From positions 79,539,178 through 79,603,177 of the forward strand of contig OW804098.1 of NCBI GenBank assembly GCA_942159475.1: 64,000 bases of DNA. The letters run 5' to 3'. Within the stretch, counting starts at the first letter, position 1; the number at the start of each line of letters is the position of its first letter. Made by a program: the position numbers and the translations under genes. The DNA comes from Sthenelais limicola (taxonomy: Eukaryota > Annelida > Polychaeta > Phyllodocida > Sigalionidae). The notes beneath the pieces are model-generated. The model was not told the DNA's origin. It did not search any database and saw only the letters and a list, made by a program, of their open reading frames with translations. Shown one piece after another: positions 11,617 through 21,934 of this stretch.

Positions 11617-12716
11617 TCTTGAACTTGTACCCTGTGAGTTGTATAGATACAACTTCATCATTAGTCGATGATTTAAATTGTAATGACTTCAATGAAATGC
11701 GAAGTAAATATAATAGATGCAACGAAAAATGGAGTCTCAAAATCCAAATGATCTCCCCTCTTAATATTTTATTTTTGAAAGTATCCTTTTAATATAAATA
11801 TCTTTGCGCAATAGAACACATCTGGATTACCTCACTGCCAAACATTGAATGATAGTTGAACGTTTACATAATTTATGGCAATTCAGAATAGAAACCAAGT
11901 GGCTGTTTTAATAGTTGTCTTTTAGGGCATGCATGCTAAATTGTGAATGGAACTAGATGGTAGTAATTAAATATAAAGTATGTGTGTCTATTATCACCCT
12001 GGTGGAAATGGTTATACTATAGATATATGCGATCCACCTAGTGGGCACCTTATATGTATCTGTCCACTATGGTACTAATTGCCTATTCTGTTCCCCAGAC
12101 TTGTCCCCAACTGACGTGTGTTGAACTTTTGTTACTTGATTAACTTGAGGTCTTCTTGGTGATAAGTTTCGACCCATTCTGCTTATGAATATTATAAGGT
12201 ATCTTTTTCATGCAGCCTTCTGGTCATAATTGAATATATATTTGACCAGATTCCGGAGTAATCGAGTTCAATAACAGTAACTCCAGTGACTTATATAACA
12301 GCAAACTAAAAAGGTATGTCTTGGCTGTTTACTGTGAATACCAAACTTCAGTAAGGATCTATTAGCTAGCATGTAAGTATGTAGGATATGATCTCCCAGG
12401 CCCCATGATAACCTCATAAACAGCTTATCAACCATTAGCTATAAAACAGGGGCTTATATATAGAAGCTGATGAGGGAGCATATCATTCCACCCTGGGAGA
12501 GAACATGATGGGAAACCAGACAGCAGTCATAAAGTAGCCATATCAAAGCCACCATGGGAGTAAAAATACATAATATAGATGGACACCTTAATTCTACACT
12601 GAGAGAAACTTTTGTTGTTCTTGGATTAGCGGAAAGCTCAAGACTCTGATACATTTGAGCGGGAAAGTTCTAATTTTTACTGACTTTCCTTAGTTTACAT
12701 TGTTTTACCAGGACTA
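11617..12716. other. No supported gene
   Basis: The frame open to 11792 includes CIDTTSSLVDDLNC and looks mildly protein-like but has no family match or splice support. The remainder is AT-rich DNA without recognised features. Confidence 0.4.
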
Positions 12717-12838
12717 TATCACCTCAGCTGTATGAGGCAGTGTAGAAGGTGCCACTCCGTGAAACCAATATCAGCTAGGGGGGCTTTCATCCCTCTGTGT
12801 CCTAAGGCAGCGCTGTTGACCACTCAGCCACCCCAAAC
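12717..12838 (-). repeat. tRNA-derived SINE-like fragment (Leu/Ser-like)
   Basis: Read on the minus strand, GGGGTGGCTGAGTGG (complement of 12820-12834) is a good A box of a class II tRNA. It is followed by AACAGCGCTGCCTTAGGAC, and about 50 bases on by a degenerate B box, GGTTTCACGG (12757-12766). The spacing fits a tRNA with a long variable arm. The B box is eroded and the acceptor stem does not close, so this is read as a SINE or pseudo-tRNA, not a functional gene. Confidence 0.5.
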
Positions 12839-13290
12839 CCAAGTCAGTTTCGGTTTGCTTTCTTAGGAGACTATACCTCTATGTTGGTGTTTTACCTTGG
12901 TATCGTTATTTGTCTGAATGAAGAACTCTTCTTGATGATTTCAACTGCGTTTGGTATCATTTTTCTTTTGTATCATGTATAAGCCTACTTCTGTACTCCC
13001 TTGAATACCTGTATTTTCTTTTCTCTAAATGTTATCTTTAGAAAAGATTAACTCTCATGGATAACTATAGTTTTTATGCTCAGCTCATTGTAGTACTACT
13101 ATGACGAAGAATTGATATCCGATAGGTCAAACATGGTTTAACACTATGTCACTGCCAAACGCAGGTATATCCACAAGCCTTGAAAACCAATATGTTGACA
13201 TCTGTTATCTTTAGAAAGATCCACCACCCCACAGTTGTACCACTGAGATGCGTACTCAACTCCTAGTGTTTTACTTTATTTCAATGCCAG

Positions 13291-13377
13291 CTTGCATCAC
13301 CAATATCCGGGGGTGTCAACAGAAATAGGACCCGCCTGAACTTGTTGTTGGAAGAGGTGGGGGAGGATGAAAGGCGA
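13291..13377 (+). CDS. Candidate internal exon, phase 0-0, unrecognised
   Basis: The acceptor GTTTTACTTTATTTCAATGCCAG ends at 13290 and the donor GGCGA|GTGAGT follows 13377; both are near consensus. Of three frames, only phase 0 is open, giving 29 codons that begin LASPISGGVNRNRTRL and end EEVGEDERR. The high GC and charged, non-repetitive peptide stand out from the AT-rich surroundings. I do not recognise the protein. This is one of the better host-exon candidates in the window, but neighbouring exons were not joined to it. Confidence 0.4.
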
Positions 13378-13691
13378 GTGAGTTTGTACTCGCTAGGGTG
13401 GAGAAGCTGGGATTTACCTTGGTCCTTATAAAAACTCCCAGAACCAGGTCATTCCCTCCAAGCCAACATGTTTCGTATAGTTATGTACTTGTACATATGC
13501 GATACAGAGAGGATAAAAGAGTGTAGCCCTTTTACTTGCTTAAATATTTGGCTTGTTTTGTTTGATCTTTAGTACCTTTAACATTACAAAAATATACATT
13601 AAAAAAAATCAAAAAAATCTAGAGCATTCTGTATGAATGTCATATCTGTTCACTTATTGATATACCTGATCCATCAAAAAATGCTAATCAA

Positions 13692-13731
13692 TCCCTGAGG
13701 AAACCCCGAGAAGGGGTGAAACATGTCGGAG
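13692..13731 (+). ncRNA. Hammerhead-ribozyme-like motif, probably a Penelope-like retroelement remnant
   Basis: The two conserved core strands are present in order: CTGAGGA at 13695-13701 and GAAA at 13718-13721. They are separated by a hairpin (ACCCC at 13703-13707 paired with GGGGT at 13713-13717) that would be stem II. After GAAA, CATGTC can form the very short stem III followed by the cleavage-site C at 13727. GGA at 13728-13730 pairs with TCC at 13692-13694 as stem I. Minimal hammerheads with tiny stem III are known in Penelope-like elements. One unpaired A (13702) between the core and stem II departs from consensus, so activity is doubtful. Confidence 0.4.
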
Positions 13732-13734
13732 CAG

Positions 13735-13788
13735 CCCTTAATGCAATACAATCATAGATTGCCCTTAATGCAATACAATCATACATTG
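13735..13788. repeat. 27-bp tandem duplication
   Basis: Units at 13735-13761 and 13762-13788 begin CCCTTAATGCAATACAATCA and differ at one base. They directly follow the hammerhead-like motif and may belong to the same retroelement tail. Confidence 0.85.
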
Positions 13789-15169
13789 GTTACACTTATC
13801 TTCACTTTTCATTCTGATCTTTAGTAAATAGAAGAATCTCATTAGCACCAGTAACTTTAACATTTTGTTTCATCCATGTTATCAATGGCAATGTGGGAAA
13901 TCACGAAATACGGAAAGACAGATTTAACATCCTTTAATTCCTGTTTCTATGTCCCGCATATTTGTAAACCTCATACCACAGTATCAAACCAATAATTGGA
14001 TTTCAACATAAGATAACAATCCCGATGAGATAATCATCTTAGTTGTGATGACATGTAATTGATTAAGTTTGTTATTGTTATCACACCACATCTCTCTAGG
14101 GCAAATTATTCCATGATATCTGAAGGAAATTTACCAGGATATCAACATTATCTATACTAAATCACAACCGCAAACCCCCCTAGAATTCGCATTTTAATTA
14201 CAATTGTTTATACCCAGGACCTTCTAGAAGTAGACCTAACTGTACCTGTCATCAGAAATATCACCCCCTGAAGTGGTTGGGTTGGTAGAACCTAGTTCTG
14301 AGAAGAAATACAGGCACGACGATAGAGGAGGAGGGGGAGAATGAGAGGGGAGTTGAAGGAGAAGAAGGTGTGGGTCCGCATGGTTTTACAACAAGGTAGG
14401 ACGAAAAGTCCCTATCAGCAAGGTAGACTGACTTACAATATTTGTCTTGGCTTGGGGATGAAGGTGTGTGTGGGGGTGGGGGTGGGGGATGGTGAATGGG
14501 GAGATACGGGGGAGGTTGAGGATGAGTCAGGGGCCAAGAAGTACTGGCTTTACTGCGTAGATTACAGTGTAGAGTCACAGGAGCCAAAGGTCGGTGTGTA
14601 AGGGTGGGCGGGGGTGATAGTACTAGTCTGAGTCTGGTCATAAATCCGTACCGTCTGAAATTAGTCAGGTAGGTTTATTTATACACATAGGATGTATTCA
14701 TATGTTTAGTTTAATGCCTTAATAACTAGGTTAATAAGTTAAGTTATTCACCTGCATAAACATAGAAACAATACAGATGAGCTAACCAAAGCATAAAGAG
14801 AGAGTAAAGGGCGACAGAAGAAAAATACCAATTTTGTTCAGAGATGGTACCCTTCTTTTTAATAAAAAACATCCAAACCAAATCTTGTATCAAATGAGAT
14901 GCATTTACATAGTTTGTCCAATAACTTTTAGATCAAATCAGATTTCCCAACCCTTGATCCTTGTAAATACATCTCCAACAATCGCACTATCAGTATACAT
15001 TATACACATTCAATTCAATTCAAAGCATGTTTCGCATCGAGACGTGAGATTTTAATTCGGTACTCAGTTGTACAAGTGAAGGAAGGTTTATTCCATTGAA
15101 ATAAGTAAATATTTTCTCCATCAGATCAATTCAAAGTAACAGAAAATTGTCTAGATATAGAAATAGGAG
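13789..15169. other. Mixed AT-rich DNA with a G-rich island
   Basis: At 14471-14502 the plus strand carries several runs of four or five G with short loops, a potential G-quadruplex. On the minus strand the same island (14261-14641) is open for 126 codons, but the product is proline/serine/histidine-rich and follows from the C-rich composition. A GTAAGT donor on the minus strand near 14440 makes an exon possible but unproven. Confidence 0.4.
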
Positions 15170-15290
15170 TTGGGGCATCCAGAAATGTACAATGGGTACA
15201 GAAGCGTGCATAATCTGCTAAATTAAGCTGGAAAAGGATAACTACTATATACCTAAATATATTAGCTATTGCCTTGATTAAATAATCTGT
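15170..15290 (+). repeat. Dispersed repeat, diverged copy of the family at 24235 and 59145
   Basis: It shares the opening CCAGAAATGTACAAT and a later CTGCTAAATTA block with the copies at 24235-24391 and 59145-59330. Similarity is weak and boundaries are approximate. Confidence 0.45.
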
Positions 15291-15899
15291 TCAGTTATGT
15301 TGAACGGTATTTTGAACATTATTTTGTCTTAAATTTGGGTTATTTGAAAGGGTCGGGGAAGGTGAATTATACATTTTCCGACACCCTGACCACCTATGTA
15401 AATCTAAAATGATATGATTGAATAAACACATTAGAACTAAACTGTGCATGAACTCAGAGTATAATATAGCTACACATATATAACACCCGGCTATATGCCC
15501 ACGATCTAATGAGGCTTTTCATTCCCCGTAACAGATTCAGTGTAAAGTGCACGATTGCCCCTGTCAGCTGCTGTCAGCCCAGCATTTACCTGTCATGTAT
15601 TTACCCTTCTCCAGCATTTATAACACATCTACCATGTCTACAATTGTGACAGCTGACAGCTAATGTTGCATAAAATCATATAAGTAACTACATACCCTCG
15701 ATGGTTCCTTCGTCATGTATTTCGATATTCTTTTATCGAGGTCAAGTGCTCATTCTAATGACAAGGATTGTGCGTATGGAAACTAGGGTTGCTTGGTGCA
15801 TACTCACAAATAAAGGTTGTGTGAAGTTTGAGGGGAGCATTGAGGGACGAGAGAGCTAAAAGGGACATAGTCCTTGTTGCTCACCTATATGGGGTAGGT

Positions 15900-16500
15900 G
15901 TTATATGAAATTAGGCCACCATGGAATTAAGTTTTCTGCTTAATTTCATAGCTGCATCATTTCATAGGTCTAAAAGCTTGAAATTAGGCATCTTGATTAT
16001 TAAATTAGGCAGTCACAGGAGCCAAAGCTAGGCTGCCGAATTTCACGCCTGCAATATTTCATGTATCTGGCATGAAATTAAGCAACCCATGAAACTGTGC
16101 AGCTAAGCTGCTTAATTTTATGGCTGCAATATTTCATGCCTTACCCTGAAATATTGAAGCACATGCAATTAAGCACCTTAGAATTAATAATGATTGTAAA
16201 CAAAATCTGCGATTGTAAGCAACAGCTGCTTAATTTCACAGCTGCAATATTTCATGCATTCTGGCTCATTAGGTTATGCAGCATATTACTACCAAGGATT
16301 TTGAACAAAGCTGCATAATTTCATGGCTGCAATATTTCATGCATTACAGCATGATATTATGCAGCACATGATATCATGTAGCACATCTCTACTTATAGCT
16401 ATATCCATAAGCTGCATAATGTCATGGCTACAATATTTCATGCATTAATACCATGCACTGCACAATATCATGCCAGCGCTGCATAATATCATGTTAGAAA
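15900..16500. repeat. Degenerate tandem array of TTTCATGGCTGCAATATTTC units
   Basis: A block of the form GCTGCTTAATTTCATGGC, then TGCAATATTTCATGCAT, recurs at about 16043, 16106, 16226, 16309 and 16410, with weaker copies from 15935. The spacing is 80-120 bases. Between blocks, inverted pieces such as GCATGAAATTAAGCA occur, so units can fold on each other. A related fragment lies at about 39541-39590. No coding potential was seen. Confidence 0.75.
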
Positions 16501-16508
16501 TGGTTCTT

Positions 16509-16843
16509 GGTTAATTTAAGATAGCATCAAAATGACTAGGTTAATTTAAGATAGCATCCAAATGACTAGGTCACACAATTTCATTTTTACGCGAGTTTAT
16601 CAAACCAAGTCATCCACCACCTCCACAGCTATACATATATGTAGGGAAGATATAATGGATAATTCAGGTTATTTAGAGGAAGAGATGTTTACGTAAAGAA
16701 CCCGATTAATAGGATCCATGCTTAAATCTGGAAAACTGGTAGTTGTCTCTGTAGTAGTATATAATATAAGTGTCTTATTACACAACCACTTTTCAATTTC
16801 TTTAAAGGTCCTGAAAATTAACTGAAATCTCTGCATATTCCAC
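16509..16843 (-). repeat. Interspersed repeat, inverted partner of 19837-20263
   Basis: Read on the minus strand this matches 19837-20263 through several long blocks: CCTTTAAAGAAATTGAA, CAGAGACAACT, GGATCCTATTAAT, TAACCTGAATTATC, AACTCGCGTAAAAATGAAAT and TGACCTAGTCATT. Its low-coordinate end is internally duplicated: a 30-bp unit starting GGTTAATTTAAGATAGCATC is present at 16509-16538 and 16539-16568. The minus-strand frame at 16669-16899 falls inside it and so is probably not a host exon. Confidence 0.8.
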
Positions 16844-19105
16844 TCACTATTCATCACAGATCTATGTTTCTTCAACATCAGGACTCGCCATTTTCCCAAT
16901 CATACCTGTTACCTAATCCTCTTTCTATACTTTTCTGTCATTCTCTCTCTTCAATTCCTGTAATTGACTCTCATCCGAAACCGTCCTTCTGTCCCCATCA
17001 AGTGTGTTCCTACATTCTTTATTACCTTACACACATACAACAATATACATAAGATGTAGCATATAATTCCTTTTCACATACTGTATACATAATATATATA
17101 TACAGCATGTGAAGAGGAATTAGTTATAATAAATGTAATTCAGCTATAGTCTCAGAGAGTGTTTGGCTAAAGGAAGTTATTGCACACAAAAAACCCTGTC
17201 TGATCCATATTTGAGAGTATCAGTAGGAAGAGTTTATGGCAGCTTTAACTAAGATGCATCTTACCTCAATCTATATTGTCCTAATCTGCAATCACTTTCT
17301 TATCATTTCTTTTTAATCTATCCTGATCCTCCTGTGTAGGTTTCCATCTCATCCTCAATAGCGTCGTCTCCCTTCTTTCCCTGATATAATATCAATAATA
17401 ACAATTTTCTAACCACTTATATTTCCTATGGTTGTTTTTACAATCAAATTGTTAGAAAAAGGCTACACTCCATGCAAATGATAGGTCTTCCTGATAGGCC
17501 CCTACGTTAAAAGACAGATTTCGCATTCATTTAAACACCAATGTCTTATATTGACAACTATATTTCTCATCCCTCTATACCCCTCCATCGTGTGACCCCC
17601 ACCCCCATCTCCAATCCTACCAATAACCCCCCCCCCACACACACACACACACAGAGCAATGCCTATGCCACCACCATCTCTCCATCTCCTTTCACTGTCT
17701 CTAGGCCCGTCTTATCACTGTTATCTCTTGCGCGGGATTGGAACCATCAAATGTGGTTATTTTTAGCTGGACAGAGATAAATATAACCTCTTCTCCTCTT
17801 GCTTTTCTCCACGTGCGGGAGGAGGTGTTGGAGGAGACCGGGAGGAGCGCAGTATATAGGTCCCCACTACAGGACGTGACCCCAATGATTCATCCTCTCA
17901 CTTGTAATACATTTCTGCACTCTTCTTATCTGGAGATATGAATGATCTAAGTATTGCGTAGTGTATGTAAATCTCATACTGGTATTGCAAGTACCATAAG
18001 ATATGGTCTGTGGACTTTTGGATACGATTGTAGGCCATTCATTGCATGTTTTCATAAATCATGAATTATGACATTTCTTTTTGAAAATATGATAAGGGTC
18101 GTGGATAAAATAGATTGCTAAATAAATACTTCACATACACATTTATGACAATATCATAAATTTATACATATTATAATATATATTTATATCATAAAGTTCA
18201 TTAGAAGTTCATTGAAATATAATTAATTAAATTAATGTTGCTGTACATATTATATCCATTTCTGGTTATCAAAGCAGTGAATCATTAAAATGGTGTTTTG
18301 GTTACTTTGCTTTCAATAAAAATAACTTTAGCTTTTGTTTCATAAAATGTAGAAGTGAAATAGGCGAGGTTGACATCCGCAAAGGCCTAGCTCATCTAGG
18401 TAATCCCCATTGCTATTGCTAACATTTGCAAAACATGCACTTCAGCAGAATGTCGTAGTAATAATGCCATGTGCAATCAGAATCACGCATTTCAAAAAGC
18501 TAACGACATCTTTTGCGGTGCTTAATTGTGTTTTAGTTTTTTTTGGATAATTTCGTTTTTGTTTATATCTAGAAAAGTTATATCTAGAAAAGGCAATTAG
18601 AAATATAATTGATACCAATTCAGATAATAATAAGTTATTCAGCAAATGAACAGTTTTTTTATCATGCTTTAAGCTCTGTATCTATAGGCTACAGATATGT
18701 ACTGATATGACGCTGGGTTGAAAGGAAGGGCGGTGGCAGTGTTATAAGAACACAAGTCTTATAGGATAAGTGAAGGGTTCCATGGTTCATGTTAAACGTA
18801 ACAAATTATTGCCCCTTCACCCATATAAACCTCTCGTTCCTGTATAAAATGCGCTGATAACTCCCTGACAGCTGAGATTCCCGGCCTGGGGATTTTCTAA
18901 AGGTTATAATTTGCATTGGTTTTGCGATAGATGTTCTGAGATATATGAGATCAACGAGGATGCCTTTTGATGTACTGTGTTTGGCATGGCAGGAATCATA
19001 GAGTGAGAACCACAATATAAGCGGCTCACTACACTCTCGTATCACAAGAGGCAAGCAATTCAGTTCCAAGGAGTGGACACTAAATATCGTGGTTTCCTTC
19101 TTGTT
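16844..19105. other. AT-rich DNA with a CA microsatellite
   Basis: A C-run followed by (CA)n lies at 17630-17653. A moderately GC-rich patch at 17790-17880 has a TATATAG box at 17853-17859 but no clear initiator. The minus-strand frame 18806-19069 (87 codons, TTG start) has fairly protein-like composition, for example LILWFSLYDSCHAK, without a recognised family. Confidence 0.4.
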
Positions 19106-19372
19106 TTAAGCTGCATTCTCAGCTGTTTTGTCACAAAAAACCCTAACGAATTTACTCGTTTTATGACGTATATGACTGGATTCATCAATATTCTGCTGCC
19201 TGTATGTATAAGAATTCGAGTTCGAATAGTCCGAGAGGTTGCAAAGGCATCGGGGAAGAATCTTCCAAAGTTTTGGTCAAGTGACTTTTAGTTTGGTTGG
19301 AAAGAACAATACAAAACGTAGAAAAACTTCTATAGTATCTGTTTTTCATCGATGTAAACTGTCCAGCTTTAA
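19106..19372 (+). mobile_element. TTAA-flanked MITE, family copy 1
   Basis: It starts TTAAGCTGCATTCTCAGCT and ends with CCAGCTTTAA, so TTAA flanks both ends as expected for piggyBac- or Kolobok-type insertions. The interior (GATTCATCAATATTCTGCTG, then AAGAATTCGAG) is shared with copies at 24392, 25100, 38022, 51504 and 52068. It is non-coding and non-autonomous. Confidence 0.75.
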
Positions 19373-19836
19373 GTGGATTCTTTTCGCTTTTCTCTTCACT
19401 GACTCCAAGGGCAAATAGAAATGTTTCCAACACAATCATAGCATATCAACATTAACATCGCTGACTTCTTAGAGCTGTTTACTCTGCTCGCCACCTCGAG
19501 GCCACCGCAAGTACTGGCAATTCATGATGGTCAATTCCTGACCTTTCAAGCAAGTGGGTGAGCCATTGCGAGTGGATACCCTGTTGACAATCAAGAATAT
19601 CATAATATTTAGACATTTCTGCAATCGAATCACCGCTGACCTACAATCATCGGTATATTTTCGATTTGATATAACAATTGTACTGATTAGTTCAGATCAA
19701 TGCATTCAAAATCTTACTCGCTTCATAACTTTTTATGTAGATAGCAAGCCCTGTGCATCTTTCAACACTGTTCAACCTTTTAATCAATGTATCTGTATTT
19801 CACGCGATGTGTGCAACTCTCATAAAATATCACATT

Positions 19837-20263
19837 GTATGGATTTCAGGATTTTATTTCATTTTCAGTGCCTTTAAAGAAATTGAATTGTGTAAAAGAG
19901 GTTGTGTAATAATACCCATATATATAAGATAAGATAAGAAAATCTTTTATTTGTCCGATAATTTGATAAATACAATGTGAAAAGACAAAAGGGTCTACAT
20001 GACTATATGAAAAGTTAATTCCATTTCTGCCGACAGAGACAACTCCTAGTTTTCCAGTTTTAAGGATGGATCCTATTAATTGGGTTCTTCGGGTAACCAT
20101 TCCCGCCTGTAACTAACCTGAATTATCTATCAAATCTTTCCTACATTTTATATGTGTAGCTTTAGAGGAGGCAGGTGACTTGGTTCAAACCATGTTACCA
20201 ATAAACTCGCGTAAAAATGAAATTATGTGACCTAGTCATTCGGATGCTTAAATTCAACAAGAT
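19837..20263 (+). repeat. Interspersed repeat, inverted partner of 16509-16843
   Basis: It is the plus-oriented copy of the family described at 16509-16843. Relative to that copy it carries extra sequence around 19910-20020, including an ATATATAAGATAAGATAAG stretch. No protein family was recognised in any frame. Confidence 0.8.
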
Positions 20264-21417
20264 AAAATATTAAACGATTTTAGCCAGTGCCCTGTACTTG
20301 TTGTAAAGCCAAATTATCTCCCAAAGGATTAATTTCGATGAATACCTATTTGGAGTATGTATATGGCAGACTTCCGATAAAACGGTGACCACAAAAGATC
20401 TGTATATTAATCTTAAAAGCATTCCTTAACCTACACAGCAGATCAGTAATTTATTGCAATCATCAATTACATAGAATCTACCATTACTCAAATTGTATAC
20501 TACAATATTTTTTAGAAATGTATGAATACATAGCTTATACACTTTACATAATGATAGGATCGATGCCATATGAAATAACACGTTTTTAGAAATTCATTTT
20601 GTATTAATCTCCTTACCCTCATCAATCACCTCTCTTTTGTGAGGTTGGATCTCATGTTATCAAAAATAATTCTCATCCTCACAACATTCCCCTGGTACAT
20701 CTGTTTCTCTGGATATAAAAGTCTTTTCTGCAATACAACTAACAATCAAAAAATCGTCTTTTCTGATTTAGGCGAGCAGCCCAGTGCTACGTGTCTAGAT
20801 ATGCAACATAAATCCCCACTGACCTTTTTGCACTTGTGCGCAGATCCTCATTGTATAGACCAAAATGGAGCCGTCCCGTCTCAGAATATGCTTCCTCTTC
20901 ATTCTAAATTTTGAACTCTGTTTTCACCCAGAACTTCAGAAATGATGAATTCATCTTCCTTGCTGGGAATATCAGCTTCCATAAACATACGTTCCAACTG
21001 TCAAAAATTCGTATAAAAATCGCAACAAGAATATAAACTCTGTTGAAGAGAGGAAGTCTAAAGAAAAGAAATGCTATTTAACTGAAACTGTTCATCTATA
21101 CTCTAGTTTATCATACGTTCTTCAGTAGTCCCAGTGCTGCAATATATACAATGTATACAATTCGTGCCTGGTTGGGATCGTTCACTGCACCTTTAACATT
21201 ATGCTTTCCTGATATTAATTGGCTAGTACGGTGAGCTACTATATTATTTATTATACTATATAACTCTTAAAGATTAGTGATGTTAAATTTAAGGCCAATA
21301 AATATATATAAAAATAAATTGCCCGTAAGGCTCACATATAGCCAATGGCCGCAGGGTGCCATTTCGCTAAGGCCATTTGAATTGAAATCGCGAAAGGTTT
21401 GCGACATATATGCGAGT
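20264..21417. other. AT-rich stretch, no gene supported
   Basis: The frame 20639-20914 (91 codons) has six or seven cysteines (for example FPWYICFSGYKSLFCNTT) but no domain was recognised and no convincing splice sites bound it. Confidence 0.4.
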
Positions 21418-21741
21418 TTATGAAAGGCACAAAGTTCGCATATCTATTTTTACATGAGGAAGGGGAAAAACCGTATGAGTTAGAAACAGAGAGGGGTGGT
21501 AAAGTAGAGACATAGGTGGAGTGACAGGGAGAAATCTGTTTGTATGAGAGGAATTGAAAGAAAATACAATTATGAATTGTTGCCGTATACCAGATTTCCA
21601 ATAATATTCATCGGAAATTCTTATAGGCAATCCAATGGATAGAACCCTGTAACTTGGAGTAACCATTTTAGCGTTGCTACCTTCAGAGCCAATTATCCCT
21701 TCCAAGCAACACAAGGTAGCGCTTTGATACTCGTGCCACAT
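21418..21741 (-). CDS. Unrecognised 107-codon ORF with ATG
   Basis: The frame starts at an ATG formed by the palindrome ACATGT at 21738-21743 and encodes a protein-like first half (MWHEYQSATLCCLEG, LSIGLPIRISDEYYW). The second half is rich in Pro, Ser and Leu and lies over CT-rich DNA, so it may be past the real end of any exon. No domain was recognised. A divergent candidate exon starts from the same ACATGT on the other strand. Confidence 0.2.
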   Translation of the reverse strand: MWHEYQSATLCCLEGIIGSEGSNAKMVTPSYRVLSIGLPIRISDEYYWKSGIRQQFIIVFSFNSSHTNRFLPVTPPMSLLYHPSLFLTHTVFPLPHVKIDMRTLCLS

Positions 21742-21835
21742 GTCCCGCCTCCTGGTGGCAGATAGAGGTGTTACCCTCTTCGCGCATGTTGATCACGTGC
21801 TACGATATCTGGCGGTCACGTGTGCGAGATTCCAT
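21740..21835 (+). CDS. Possible first coding exon, unrecognised
   Basis: An ATG at 21740 opens 32 codons (MSRLLVADRGVTLFAHVD and onward) that end exactly at the donor CCAT|GTGAGT after 21835. The segment is locally rich in GC and CpG, and a G-rich intron start follows. At its beginning, CCGCCTCCTGGTGG (21744-21757) resembles a CTCF-type site. All of this is suggestive only; no protein family is recognised. Confidence 0.2.
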
Positions 21836-21912
21836 GTGAGTTTGTTGAGAGTAAGCGGGGTGGCGTGTTAACAGGATTTGGGCCGTTTGTTAGGGCTACC
21901 CCGTGACGATAT

Positions 21913-21934
21913 GGGTTGGGGTGGGGAGTGGGGG
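21913..21934 (+). other. Potential G-quadruplex
   Basis: Four runs of three to five G (GGGTTGGGGTGGGGAGTGGG and two more G) are separated by loops of two, one and three bases. It lies about 80 bases after the GTGAGT donor at 21836, a common position for G-rich first-intron starts. Confidence 0.6.

Noticed and set aside
14261..14641. 126-codon minus-strand ORF
   Set aside because: Its proline-, serine- and histidine-rich product follows from a C-rich tract; only an inner part near a GTAAGT donor could be an exon, and evidence is insufficient.
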